A stretch of DNA of 64,000 nucleotides from Lunatimonas sp. (GTDB lineage: Bacteria > Bacteroidota > Bacteroidia > Cytophagales > Cyclobacteriaceae). Under the pieces are notes generated by a model. That model had not been told where the DNA came from and searched no databases. It worked only from the letters and a program-made list of their open reading frames with translations. Shown piece by piece: positions 54,527 through 63,861 of the stretch (its first letter is position 1; each line of letters begins with the position of its first letter). Where the stretch lies: positions 43,065-107,064 of the forward strand of contig NZ_JAFIEU010000040.1 of NCBI RefSeq assembly GCF_020832325.1, in the 5' to 3' direction. The position numbers were made by a program, and so were the translations under genes.

Positions 54527-56965
54527 CTAGAGTTTGAAACCGAAGGTCAGGTAAAAAGTCCTTCCGTCGCCGGGCATAATGCCGGGGCCGGGGTATCCAC
54601 CGGCTCTTCTGGTGAAATAACGTTCATCCGTAAGGTTGTTGATTCCTCCCCTAAAGAGGTACCGCTTTTTGATGTCTGCCGATACGGACAGGTCCTGTAC
54701 TTGGTAAGCGGGAATCAGGCCCACGGTAGCGGCCGTGTTGGGTGCTACGGTGTTGGAGGCATCGGAGAATGCATCCCCGATATCGCTCCATTGCCAGGTC
54801 ATTGAAAACCTGCTATATCGGTAGGTGGCACCGTAGCGATTGATCTTTCTGGGGGCATTTTCTACGCGATTGCCATTGAGATTGCCGGATACGATGGCTC
54901 CTTCTCTTACGGAGGTAGTCGGAAAATCTCCATACCGTGCATCGATGAAGGCAAGGGAAGCAAAGAGGTGCAGGTATCCGAACTGCGAAGTCTTAAACAG
55001 GGCCGTGATGGGATCAAATTCCACGTATCCTTCAAATCCTTTGCTCACTGAATTGCCCAGATTGGTACGGAATTGCTGAACCGCACCGGCTTGGTTTAGG
55101 GTTGCGATGGTTCCGATCCGGTCGGCGTAGTTCAAGTGAAAGTATCCAAGGTCAAATTGAAGCCAATTCTGCACGCTGCCCCGATATCCTATGTCGAAGT
55201 TAAATCCGCGCGAATCCTTCAGGTTGTCGTCGATTAGGTCTGTGGTGGCGGGAGGCGTGAGATCAGAGATCAGCACGGGTCGGTACGCCTGGGAGAAGTT
55301 GGTGTAGAATTCGGTATTTCGGGTGATTTTGTACTGTGAACCTACACCGGCCAACACAAAATTCCGGATGGTTTGCTGAGGTTCTAGCAGCATTTCGCTT
55401 CCGTTTACGCGGTTGAAAACCCCCTCCATGTTGGAGAAGATGCGCTCAAAGCGTAGTCCGGTAGTTAGCAGCCACCTATCGGAAAAACGAAATACGTTTT
55501 CTGCAAAGACTGCCTGATTGGTATTGGTGAAGTCCAGATCCCTACGGTATGCTGCACCTGGGATGAGGTTGAAATTCATCCGGGTTCCATTATCGCCTTC
55601 GCCTAGTTGCTTTCTGTCGATAAAGCCATTAAAATAGCGGACACCGGCAGCCAATGTATTGGATTTTCCAAGCAGGGTGTACTCGGTAATCATCCGCAGT
55701 TCTGATCCATAGGTAGTGTAAAAATCCCGGTCTACCTGTCGGTTGCCCAGATCATCTTCCACGTTGATGGGCTGCATAAAGCCAATTGAATTTCGCTCGG
55801 CAAAGGTACCAAAGGTTTTCCAGCTCAGTTTGGTCTGTTTGTTGACGATGTACTCAGCAGTTAGCGCGGGAATCACCCAAGGCGTGCTGAACCAGTTTCT
55901 CTCCCGGGTGCTGCTTCTCGCATCTAGGGCAAATTGGGCGTCGGTTAATCCACCCGGCTGTTGGCTTTCGGTATTCATGTAGGTCATTTCCAGCCCAATC
56001 ATGAGTCGGTTACTTGCAGCGTAATTCACCTCGGCATGGGCGTGATCGGTATTGAAATACCCGTTTTCACGCCATCCATTTCCAACCCTTTTCTGGTAGT
56101 AGGCCGTGTAGCTCCATTTTCCCTCTGTGCCACCGAGGTAATTGAAGGTACTGAAAAGTCCGTTGTTGCCTACGGTATTTAATGTCTCGAAGGTAAAGCG
56201 GGTGGATTTATCCGGCTTTTTCATCACGAAGTTCATCAGACCGCCAAATTGCGATCCATACTGTATGGAGGAGGCACCGCGGATGATTTCGATGCGATCC
56301 ACTACCTCCATGGGAGGAGTGAAGTAGGCCTCCGGATAACCCATGGGGTCCGGGGTAATGTCGTATCCGTTCATCCGAACGTTGAACTCCCAGGATCGGT
56401 TGGGACTCAAGCCCCGGGAAGCGACGCCTAGCTGTATACCGGAACCGTCATTTTCCCAGATGGAAATACCGGGCGTACGTCCGAATATCTGACGGCTATT
56501 GTTCATCGCCAGGTTGGCATCTATGCCATCCAACCGAATTACCTCGTTTTTCTTGGCCGCATTTATCTGGAAACCTTCTACTTCGGGGAGACGCTCTTGT
56601 CCGGTGATACCCCTACTTACTTTGAACTCAAAGGCATCCAAGGAAACCTGATCTTCCACCATTCTGATGTTCAGCTCTAAGTTTTCTTGTGCGGCAATTT
56701 GAAACGGAACACTGGTTTCTTTGTAGCCAAGGAAGGATATTTTTAGGGTGTATTCACCCTGCGGGATATCCCTCATGGTGTATTTGCCCGCATCGTCAGA
56801 CATGACACCCCGGACGGTCCCTTCCAAGTAAACGTTAGCACTTGGTATTGCGCGGTTGTCTGCATCCACTATTGTTCCCCGCAAGGAATTTTTCTGCGCA
56901 CTAGCCGGTTTGGCAGCGAAAACAAGCATAAACAAGGCTAAAATAAGTAATTGTGAAAACCTCAT
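54527..56965 (-). CDS. TonB-dependent receptor, FecA-like (metal-chelate uptake)
   Basis: 812 residues. Signal peptide to ASAQK; carboxypeptidase-regulatory-like domain ~25-115 (SLRGTIVDADNRAIPSANV, GVMSDDAGKYTMRDIPQGEYTL); TonB box/plug ~120-260 (FEFKVSRGITGQE, NSRQIFGRTPGISIWEND, GLSPNRSWEFNVRMNGYDITPDPMGYPEAYFTPP, VDRIEIIRGASSIQYGSQFGGLMNFVMKKP); then a 22-strand barrel to the final TFYLTFGFKL. The plug resembles FecA-type ferric-dicitrate receptors rather than SusC. It is single-standing, with two operator-like dyads around the promoter, consistent with control by a metal-dependent repressor. Confidence 0.93.
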   Translation of the reverse strand: MRFSQLLILALFMLVFAAKPASAQKNSLRGTIVDADNRAIPSANVYLEGTVRGVMSDDAGKYTMRDIPQGEYTLKISFLGYKETSVPFQIAAQENLELNIRMVEDQVSLDAFEFKVSRGITGQERLPEVEGFQINAAKKNEVIRLDGIDANLAMNNSRQIFGRTPGISIWENDGSGIQLGVASRGLSPNRSWEFNVRMNGYDITPDPMGYPEAYFTPPMEVVDRIEIIRGASSIQYGSQFGGLMNFVMKKPDKSTRFTFETLNTVGNNGLFSTFNYLGGTEGKWSYTAYYQKRVGNGWRENGYFNTDHAHAEVNYAASNRLMIGLEMTYMNTESQQPGGLTDAQFALDARSSTRERNWFSTPWVIPALTAEYIVNKQTKLSWKTFGTFAERNSIGFMQPINVEDDLGNRQVDRDFYTTYGSELRMITEYTLLGKSNTLAAGVRYFNGFIDRKQLGEGDNGTRMNFNLIPGAAYRRDLDFTNTNQAVFAENVFRFSDRWLLTTGLRFERIFSNMEGVFNRVNGSEMLLEPQQTIRNFVLAGVGSQYKITRNTEFYTNFSQAYRPVLISDLTPPATTDLIDDNLKDSRGFNFDIGYRGSVQNWLQFDLGYFHLNYADRIGTIATLNQAGAVQQFRTNLGNSVSKGFEGYVEFDPITALFKTSQFGYLHLFASLAFIDARYGDFPTTSVREGAIVSGNLNGNRVENAPRKINRYGATYRYSRFSMTWQWSDIGDAFSDASNTVAPNTAATVGLIPAYQVQDLSVSADIKKRYLFRGGINNLTDERYFTRRAGGYPGPGIMPGDGRTFYLTFGFKL

Positions 56966-56976
56966 AGCACCCTTTT

Positions 56977-56995
56977 ATTTAGATCAAATTTAAAT
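56977..56995 (-). promoter_or_regulatory. Operator-like dyad 1 overlapping the -7 box of the FecA-like gene
   Basis: ATTTAGATCAAATTTAAAT on the plus strand. It shares 16 of 19 positions with dyad 2. On the minus strand it contains an exact TAnnTTTG box (TAAATTTG, plus 56985-56992), 19 bases before the ATG at 56965, so a repressor bound here would cover the promoter. Confidence 0.6.
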
Positions 56996-57035
56996 TGCAT
57001 GCAATATTATTGCGCATTAATCGATCTTACAATTA

Positions 57036-57054
57036 ATTTAGATTAATTCTAAAT
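57036..57054 (-). promoter_or_regulatory. Operator-like dyad 2 upstream of the FecA-like gene
   Basis: ATTTAGATTAATTCTAAAT; the core TTTAGA-TTAAT-TCTAAA is a perfect 6-5-6 inverted repeat. It lies 59 bases from dyad 1. The form resembles DtxR/MntR-family operators (TTTAGGnnnnCCTAAA) more than a classic Fur box. Confidence 0.6.
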
Positions 57055-57182
57055 AAAAGTTATTTTAGGATATGATAAAAAATATTTATGCTCGCCGGAG
57101 GGATTGACTTGATAAAAAATAACCCGCCAGTTTAATACTTCCGAAAGGCCCTGTGCCGAAAAGCCTAAACATGCCTCAATGA

Positions 57183-57212
57183 AAAAGGGTCCTTCAATTG
57201 AAGGACCCTTTT
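57183..57212 (-). terminator. Intrinsic terminator after the second SusC/SusD pair
   Basis: AAAAGGGTCCTTC / GAAGGACCCTTTT, perfect 13-bp stem with loop AATT, ending in T residues on the minus strand, 22 bases after the susD-like stop at 57234. Confidence 0.9.
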
Positions 57213-57233
57213 AAGTAAGAAAAATATCTCCGA

Positions 57234-58817
57234 TTAATCTACATCCCAGAAAATACGGGTAGTGAGGTTATCGGTAGGCTGTACCCTAGCATAGTTTTCA
57301 GGGTTGTAGGTTTGTTCCGAATCCGGATAGATCCAACGGTTAGGCGGGAAGCGCTGCTGATTGGACTGGTCTTCCCAAAATGGTAGATTAAGTACATCTA
57401 CCCGACGCATTTCTGCCCAGTTTTCGAAGGGCTGTATTACGTTGAAATGTAGCCATTTCTGACGGGCGATTAAACGCATGCGCTCGGTTGCATTTGTAGC
57501 AGTTTCCCAAGAAACCTCCGGTGCAGCGATATACGCGTTCAAATCATCAGCAGTCACTGCTGCCGGGGCCGGTGAAATGGCATTGTTGGAGAGGCTCCTT
57601 AGGCCTTGGTAATACGCAAAGGACTCACGGATAGCCGTCTCATAGTGTTGTTTTGCCTGTCCGGTTTGGTTCTGCTTGGTGAAGTATTCTGCAAGCATCA
57701 AGTGTACCTGAGCAGAGTTAATCAAAACCCCGGGGAAATACTGGTTTCTACTGGTGGTAGACCGGTTGTAGATCGCCAATGTATTGGTGGCTACCAACTC
57801 AGTCTGCACACTCTGATTTGCCAATGGATCCATGGAAATGAACTCACCCTCGGCTTCAATACCGGGCTCGAAGAGGTATGTAAGCCTAGGGTCGCCATTG
57901 TTTATCATGTGTTCTAGGATATATTTACTGGCGATATTCCCATTCCAATCTTCCAATCCGCTCTGAAACGAAGTAGCACCAATCAATGTACCAAGGGTAT
58001 GAATCCGGAAATTGATATTGTTTGCGTTACTAGATACAATCGGATAGTTTCCAGGATTCGCGAGGATAGCAGCGATCTCCGTGTTTGCTCTGGCTCCGAA
58101 GGTTGACGTTCCGCTTACTGTGGTTAACATGCGTATACGCAAGGAGTTTATATAGCGCAACCATTGATTGATATCACCCCGGTTGATGAGGTCCTGATTG
58201 TCAAAACCTACTTTAATTCCGGGATTGATATTTAGTGAACGAAGTTCGTCGGCAAAACCCGCCAAATCATCCAGCATTTTGGTGTAGATGGATTCAGCTG
58301 TATCGTATTCGGGATACGAGATTCCGAAATTACCGCCATTGGTACTCAACATGCCAGCCTTTGACCAAGGGATGTCCCCGTGCAAATCGACGATTTTCTG
58401 GGTATGATCATACAAGTAGGTAGCGGCAGTGATCATGTAAAGCCGGTAGTCGGTTTGTTGCTGAGCACTTAGTCCGTTGTAGACTTTCTGCAATTCCCTG
58501 TATTGGGCCAAGAATTGGTAATAATTGCTCCACCGGTTATTAATCGCCGCAGAACCCGGCACGTACTGGTTTTCGCCATTTACCCAACCAATGGAATGGG
58601 TAAAGCGGTTCGCCGTAATTCGAAGGCTGATGAAGTAATTGTCATAACTCGGGAGAACATAGTTTCTGTTAGCAATAATAAAACCCGTGAATTGCTTTTC
58701 AATGGAGGTTTCTGCAACCGTTGCGGGGTTGACGTAACTGTCTTCGAAATCTGATATTTGGCAACTGACTGTAAACCCAATCAGCAATAATGCCCATGCG
58801 ATATGTTTGATATTCAT
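57234..58817 (-). CDS. SusD-like outer-membrane lipoprotein (second pair)
   Basis: 527 residues. Lipobox FTVSC (Cys about residue 19), QISDFEDSYVNPATVAETSIEK; this is the more divergent SusD-like_2 type with MITAATYLYDHTQKIVDLHGDIPWSKAG in place of the RFLRAYYY motif, LDDLAGFADELRSLN, INRGDINQWLRYINSLRIRMLTTV, and YAESFY-like LMLAEYFTKQNQTGQAKQHYETAIRESFAYY. The ending WLHFNVIQPFENWAEMRRVDVLNLPFW is normal. It follows the SusC partner by 29 bases and binds the ligand at the cell surface. SusD-like_2 systems often take up peptides or glycopeptides as well as glycans. Confidence 0.93.
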   Translation of the reverse strand: MNIKHIAWALLLIGFTVSCQISDFEDSYVNPATVAETSIEKQFTGFIIANRNYVLPSYDNYFISLRITANRFTHSIGWVNGENQYVPGSAAINNRWSNYYQFLAQYRELQKVYNGLSAQQQTDYRLYMITAATYLYDHTQKIVDLHGDIPWSKAGMLSTNGGNFGISYPEYDTAESIYTKMLDDLAGFADELRSLNINPGIKVGFDNQDLINRGDINQWLRYINSLRIRMLTTVSGTSTFGARANTEIAAILANPGNYPIVSSNANNINFRIHTLGTLIGATSFQSGLEDWNGNIASKYILEHMINNGDPRLTYLFEPGIEAEGEFISMDPLANQSVQTELVATNTLAIYNRSTTSRNQYFPGVLINSAQVHLMLAEYFTKQNQTGQAKQHYETAIRESFAYYQGLRSLSNNAISPAPAAVTADDLNAYIAAPEVSWETATNATERMRLIARQKWLHFNVIQPFENWAEMRRVDVLNLPFWEDQSNQQRFPPNRWIYPDSEQTYNPENYARVQPTDNLTTRIFWDVD

Positions 58818-58846
58818 GATATTCGTATTTTCTGGTGTATACTAGC

Positions 58847-61800
58847 TTAGAATTTTGCCCTAAGCATCAACCCAACGGATCGGGTGGCCGGGTTGGTACC
58901 TGCACTGGTAAGGGTTTGGGTCCATCGGGATCCAGCTGTTAACACCTCTGGGTCTAGATCCTTGATGTTTCGGTAGAAGAAGAACAGGTTTCTTCCGAAG
59001 GCCGATACGTTTATTGACCTTGCACCCAATTTGGAGACGTAACGTGATGGAATGTCGTAGCCCAAGTTGATTTCACGCATTTTCAGGTAAGTATTTTCCT
59101 GAATATAGAGCTCGTATCTAGCCTGGCTATACTGCGGTCCTCCCCAGTTGTACGTACGCTGATAGTATAATGCTTGTGAAATTACATTGGTGTTGGGGTT
59201 ACCATCAGCGGTGACACCATCCATCAGCATACCGTCGTTAAAAACCGTTTCGCCATTAGGACCTGCTGCTGCACTCGTCTGAACACCTTGTCCGTTTGCA
59301 TTTACATAATACGACAAACCACCGCGCTCTGTATTCATGAAGTTCAAGCTTTCCTCTGTAAGACCTCTGGAAATCATCCAGTTGATACCGGTTGGCATTA
59401 CGTGACCACCAATTTGGAAGTCTGCCATCACATCCAGTGAAATATTCTTGTACCTGAAGTTGTTGAACACACCACCGATGGCTTTTGGCATGGCGTTACC
59501 GACCTGAATCCAGTTGTTCGGATCAATTTTGTACAAACCATTTGGCTGTACGATTTTGTTGCCGTTGGCATCGGTTTCTACTGGACGAGCATAGAAATCT
59601 CCCATGGGGCGCCCTACTACCGAACGAAGCTGGGCTGCATTACCGTCAAAGTCGGCATGTAGCAATTCAGTTGCGTTGTTTGCCAGCTGTTCGATGATGT
59701 TCATGGTCCGGGCAAGGTTCAGACCAGCCTCCCATTGGAAGGTAGAAGTTTGATAGATCTGTCCTGTCAAGGAAAGTTCCACACCCTTGTTGCGCATAGT
59801 ACCGATGTTTGCAAGGACACTTCCTGCACCTACCGTAGGGGGCAAAGTCAAACCAAGAATTTGGTCCCGAATCTGCGCATTGAAGTAGTTTATTTCGAAC
59901 CCTAAGCGTCCGGTAAATAGTTTGGCTTCTAGCCCAAATTCAAACTCGTATTTTTGCTCCGGACGGATACCGTCGTTTCCAAAACTCCAAGGGATATTTG
60001 TGAAAAGTACGGAACCACCGCCTGGACGCTGTTCACCCAAGGTGCCCTGATTGTAAGCAATATTCGCTTGATAGATATCCGGGTAGTTACCTACAATACC
60101 CCAAGAACCCCTTAGCTTGGCAAAGTTGATAACTTGAGGAAGGTCAAACGCATCCGAGATCATGAAACTGCTGTTTACCGAAGGGTATACAAAAGCGTTG
60201 TTGTTGGGGTTCATGGTGGAAGTGCGGTCTCTACGTACCGTTCCTTCTACATACCAAATACCTTTGTAGTCTAGGTTTACGGTTCCAAGTGTTGCATCAA
60301 TAACCCGTGATCTTCGGAATGACCCGTTGTTCGGAATGTTTACCGATGCAATCATGTCGAACAGGTTTTCGGTGCTCAAACCACCATTTGTACTTCTACT
60401 GATGGAATTCAACGATTCTTTGTTGGCGGTATAGCCAGCCATGGCAGAAAAGGTAATGTCTTCCGCCAAGTTTTTGCGGTAGGATAGTAACAAGTCTCCA
60501 TAGAGAATGTTAAACGTTTCATTCTGCATGCCGAATCCTCCCGAAGGCCCGAATGCCAATGGTCGTTCGGTAGCTGATTTGGTTTCGGAGTTTCTATAGG
60601 TAAAGTCTGTAGAAATCCTTGCACGGAGGGAGAGTTCGTCTGTGAAGTCGATCGTATTGGTCAAGCTACTGATTACGCGGTTGCTGATTTCTGACGCTTG
60701 TTGACGGTTTACTCTCCATACATAATCGGCGATATCGCCTTGGAAACCATTCAGACGGATGTTTTCATCCGGCGTCAGGCTTTGTCCGTTGCCGGTCACA
60801 AATCGATAGCCCTGGCTGGTCTGATACCTGTTTAGGTACCAAGCTCCGTTGTCAAAGCGGGTCATCATACCGGTAAAGTTGTTGATCATCCGATCTATTG
60901 AAACAGGACGGTTCGCGGTATTTTGGTTGATGAAGTTGACCATCAGGTCTGTCCGAACCTTTTTGGATACCCGGAATGTAGAGTTTAGGTTCAGGATGTT
61001 CTTGTTGTTTTTGGAATTCAAGCTAAGAGCTTCGTTGTCTTGACGGGTCAAGGACAGTCGGAAGTCTGCTACATCGGTAGAGTTGGCGATGGCCACGTTA
61101 ACCTGAGAGTTGATCGGATTGTTGAATAGCTGCGCGTAGTTATCGATTTGCGCTTCGTAGGGTCTGATAACACCATCCCAAGTACGTACTGGCCGACCAT
61201 CAAACGGAGTTCCAAAGTTCAAGTTAGTGGCAGGCACGCCGGTAGAGCCATCGTCGTAGGTGACGAATCCCTCTTCATTCTGGCCCAAGTTAAATACGTG
61301 TCTTGGAGCTCCAGGACCCCGTACGTTTTGATACCTGGGTAGGTAGGCGATTCGATCCATAGAATAGTTGGCGTTGAAATCGACGGAAAAGCCTTTTTGT
61401 CCGGCAGAACCTTTCTTGGTCGTAATCAGCACCACGCCGTTCACCGCCTCAGATCCATAAAGTGCCGCAGCAGAGGCACCCTTCAAGATGGAAATATTGT
61501 CTACGTCTTCTGGATTGATGTCTAACAGACCGTTGCCTCTTAGGCGCTGATCACCCCAGTAGTTATTGTTACTAACCTCTTCGTTTCGAATGGGTACACC
61601 GTCCAAAACAATCAGGGGTTGATTTCTACCTGTAATAGAGTTCACACCCCGAATGGTAATGTTTACCGCTGAGGTTGCTCCACCCGCAGCCGCTTGGATG
61701 CGCACACCGGGAGCTTTACCATAAAGAGCCGTAGCAATGTTCGGAGTACCTGCTTTTATCAATTCATCAGATCTGATCGTTGTAGTGGCATATCCCAATG

Positions 61801-62236
61801 CACGCTGCTCACGGGCCACGCCAAAGGAAGTTACTACAAACTCATCCAGTGCGCCGATATCTTCTGTCATCGTTACGTTGATGGTAGATCGATTTCCGAC
61901 GGCAACGTTTTGTGTTTTGAAGCCGATAAACGAAAACACTAGGGTGGCATTATCCGGTACGGTGATCGAATATCCCCCATCAATGTCCGTAACTGTTCCG
62001 GTACTTCTTCCCTGAACGGTGATGGTCACACCAGGCAATGGCTGACCCTGCTCATCTGAAACGGTACCTTGCACGGTAACGTCTGCTTCCAAGGCTTCAG
62101 TCAGCGCAGTCTCCACGGGCGCAACTGCACCGTAGGTAGGCTGACTCCAAGCCGTCATGATCAACCCGGGTACCAAAAGGAACCGACCGATTCCCTTCGC
62201 CAGGTTGGTTAGGCGTAGATTTTTTTCATTATTCAT
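58847..62236 (-). CDS. SusC/RagA-family TonB-linked outer-membrane transporter (second pair)
   Basis: 1129 residues. The signal sequence is long (MNNEKNLRLTNLAKGIGRFL then LIMTAWSQPTYGAV). Carboxypeptidase-regulatory-like domain ~50-135 (TVSDEQGQPLPGVTITV, VTDIDGGYSITVPDNA); plug from EFVVTSFGVAREQRALGYATTTI (TonB box), ALYGKAPGVRIQAAAGGA, IRGVNSITGRNQPLIVLDGVPI, ILKGASAAALYGSEAVNGVVLITTKKG; barrel to the end (SVGLMLRAKF). It moves the SusD-captured substrate through the outer membrane. A TATCTTTG box (plus 62489-62496) is a possible promoter element about 250 bases upstream, without a matching TTG. Confidence 0.97.
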   Translation of the reverse strand: MNNEKNLRLTNLAKGIGRFLLVPGLIMTAWSQPTYGAVAPVETALTEALEADVTVQGTVSDEQGQPLPGVTITVQGRSTGTVTDIDGGYSITVPDNATLVFSFIGFKTQNVAVGNRSTINVTMTEDIGALDEFVVTSFGVAREQRALGYATTTIRSDELIKAGTPNIATALYGKAPGVRIQAAAGGATSAVNITIRGVNSITGRNQPLIVLDGVPIRNEEVSNNNYWGDQRLRGNGLLDINPEDVDNISILKGASAAALYGSEAVNGVVLITTKKGSAGQKGFSVDFNANYSMDRIAYLPRYQNVRGPGAPRHVFNLGQNEEGFVTYDDGSTGVPATNLNFGTPFDGRPVRTWDGVIRPYEAQIDNYAQLFNNPINSQVNVAIANSTDVADFRLSLTRQDNEALSLNSKNNKNILNLNSTFRVSKKVRTDLMVNFINQNTANRPVSIDRMINNFTGMMTRFDNGAWYLNRYQTSQGYRFVTGNGQSLTPDENIRLNGFQGDIADYVWRVNRQQASEISNRVISSLTNTIDFTDELSLRARISTDFTYRNSETKSATERPLAFGPSGGFGMQNETFNILYGDLLLSYRKNLAEDITFSAMAGYTANKESLNSISRSTNGGLSTENLFDMIASVNIPNNGSFRRSRVIDATLGTVNLDYKGIWYVEGTVRRDRTSTMNPNNNAFVYPSVNSSFMISDAFDLPQVINFAKLRGSWGIVGNYPDIYQANIAYNQGTLGEQRPGGGSVLFTNIPWSFGNDGIRPEQKYEFEFGLEAKLFTGRLGFEINYFNAQIRDQILGLTLPPTVGAGSVLANIGTMRNKGVELSLTGQIYQTSTFQWEAGLNLARTMNIIEQLANNATELLHADFDGNAAQLRSVVGRPMGDFYARPVETDANGNKIVQPNGLYKIDPNNWIQVGNAMPKAIGGVFNNFRYKNISLDVMADFQIGGHVMPTGINWMISRGLTEESLNFMNTERGGLSYYVNANGQGVQTSAAAGPNGETVFNDGMLMDGVTADGNPNTNVISQALYYQRTYNWGGPQYSQARYELYIQENTYLKMREINLGYDIPSRYVSKLGARSINVSAFGRNLFFFYRNIKDLDPEVLTAGSRWTQTLTSAGTNPATRSVGLMLRAKF

Positions 62237-62929
62237 AAGTTAGTTGTGCTAAATGTTCGGGTACGAACGGTAATTAAGATAGAATTAGTGTGATTTGTTT
62301 TGATAAATGACAGCAATACGCTATCGTAATTTTAGGTAAGAAGATTCTTCATAGGCTCTACAGGTTACGGCGTTCAACAACTTAGCTAACAAAAGGTAAT
62401 TTGAACTGTAACTTTACGAAAAAATTTATAAATTATTAACAAAGCAAGACCTTATTTAAAACAAGTGATCTGGTTTAAGCGTTTAAAACAAAGATAATAT
62501 TGATACCTACCTACATTTCGAAATTAAAGTAATTTCCATAATGGTATTTTTTAATTTTTTGACTAATAAACAGCTAAAAAAATAATGGTAAAGATCAATA
62601 GATAGGGACTTTAATGGTGTTTGGATCAATTATTTTTATTCTTTAGTAATAAATGTTCATTCTACTCGTTGAAGGATTTTCTGCATTTTGGTCAAACTAA
62701 ATTTATATAAACGGCACCTATTAGACAAATTAAATTAGACATATAAATTTTTAACGAATTGCGTAATATTTTATATTTTTTTACTCGGAGGTCACTTTCC
62801 TTCATGCCGTTTGGTTAAGAAATTGTTAATCTTAAAATTATTTATCTTGGCTACCATACACAGGCGTTTTGTAAAATGCTTATTTTTGAAAATAAACCAT
62901 GTTAAATTTTGTCGTAAACCCGATAACCT
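62237..62929. other. AT-rich divergent region between SusC and the RraA-like gene
   Basis: 693 bases without genes. It holds TAnnTTTG matches for both directions: TATCTTTG (minus, 62489-62496) and TATTTTTG (plus, 62881-62888), both lacking a well-spaced TTG. The long leader of the SusC gene could hold regulatory RNA, but I found no convincing fold. Confidence 0.45.
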
Positions 62930-63859
62930 ATGTTAAAGCATCTATTAGCCTGTTTACTATTTATAGGCGTTTCCATTTACGCACACGCGCAGCAAGTAGG
63001 CCAAACCAAGGAACAAATCATCGGACTTACTTCCCAGTGGAAAGGGGAGCGTTTTGAGGATGGACGGCCCCATGTGCCTGATTTTATGTTGGAGCGACTG
63101 CAAAGCGCCACGCTGGAGCAAATCTGGGGATTTCTCATGCGAAAAGGCTTCCGAAATCAGGTCGAAAAGGACTGGATCATCCTCAAACCGGGCGAAACCA
63201 TGGTGGGGCGTGCGGTCACTGCCCAATTCATGCCTGCCCGACCGGATCTGGACAGCCTGGTTCGTGCTTGGGGTAAGGACGAGGGCCGCTCCCAGCGCGG
63301 CGGTATCAATATTTGGCCCATCGATATCCTGACTCCCGGTGATATTTACGTAGCAGACGGGTATGGCAAAGTGAAGGATGGCACCCTGATCGGTTCCAGC
63401 CTCGGAAATGCCATCTACGGCAAAACCGGCAAAGGCGTGGTCTTCTATGGATCGGTGCGGGATATGCAGGAACTCAAAGAAACCGATGGCTTCAACGCCT
63501 GGATCAAAGGGCACGACCCATCCTATATTCGTGATATGACGCCGACGTCCATTAACGCTCCCATACGGATTGGCGAAGTAACTGTATTCCCCGGCGACGT
63601 GGTATTTGCCAACGATTATGGAACCGTTTTTATTCCGGCCTACCTGGTGGAAGAATTGGTAATCAGCTCCGAACTGGTCGGTTTACGGGACGAATTTGAA
63701 CGCGTCCTGCTGCAGGAGGGCAAATACCCTTCCGGCGAAATACATGGACAGTGGAATGAAGCCATCAAAAACGAGTTTAGAGCCTGGGTGAAAAAATACC
63801 CCAAGCCCTTGGCGGTAAGCATGGAGCAGATCGAAGCATATCTTGAAAAGGGGAACTGA
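62930..63859 (+). CDS. Secreted RraA-like protein
   Basis: 309 residues. Signal peptide (MLKHLLACLLFIGVSIYAHAQ), so exported. RraA/HMG-aldolase fold ~90-250: VGRAVTAQFMP, GDIYVADGYGKVKDGTLIGSSLGNAIY, the conserved GVVFYGSVRDMQEL (R and D of the active site in the aldolase group), INAPIRIGEVTVFPGDVVFANDYGTVFIP. Known members either inhibit RNase E or act as 4-hydroxy-4-methyl-2-oxoglutarate aldolases; an exported form cannot regulate RNase E, so an aldolase/lyase role on a periplasmic keto-acid or sugar acid is more likely. The charged ~55-residue tail is beyond the family core. It is divergent from the SusC gene. Confidence 0.9.
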   Translation: MLKHLLACLLFIGVSIYAHAQQVGQTKEQIIGLTSQWKGERFEDGRPHVPDFMLERLQSATLEQIWGFLMRKGFRNQVEKDWIILKPGETMVGRAVTAQFMPARPDLDSLVRAWGKDEGRSQRGGINIWPIDILTPGDIYVADGYGKVKDGTLIGSSLGNAIYGKTGKGVVFYGSVRDMQELKETDGFNAWIKGHDPSYIRDMTPTSINAPIRIGEVTVFPGDVVFANDYGTVFIPAYLVEELVISSELVGLRDEFERVLLQEGKYPSGEIHGQWNEAIKNEFRAWVKKYPKPLAVSMEQIEAYLEKGN

Positions 63860-63861
63860 CC

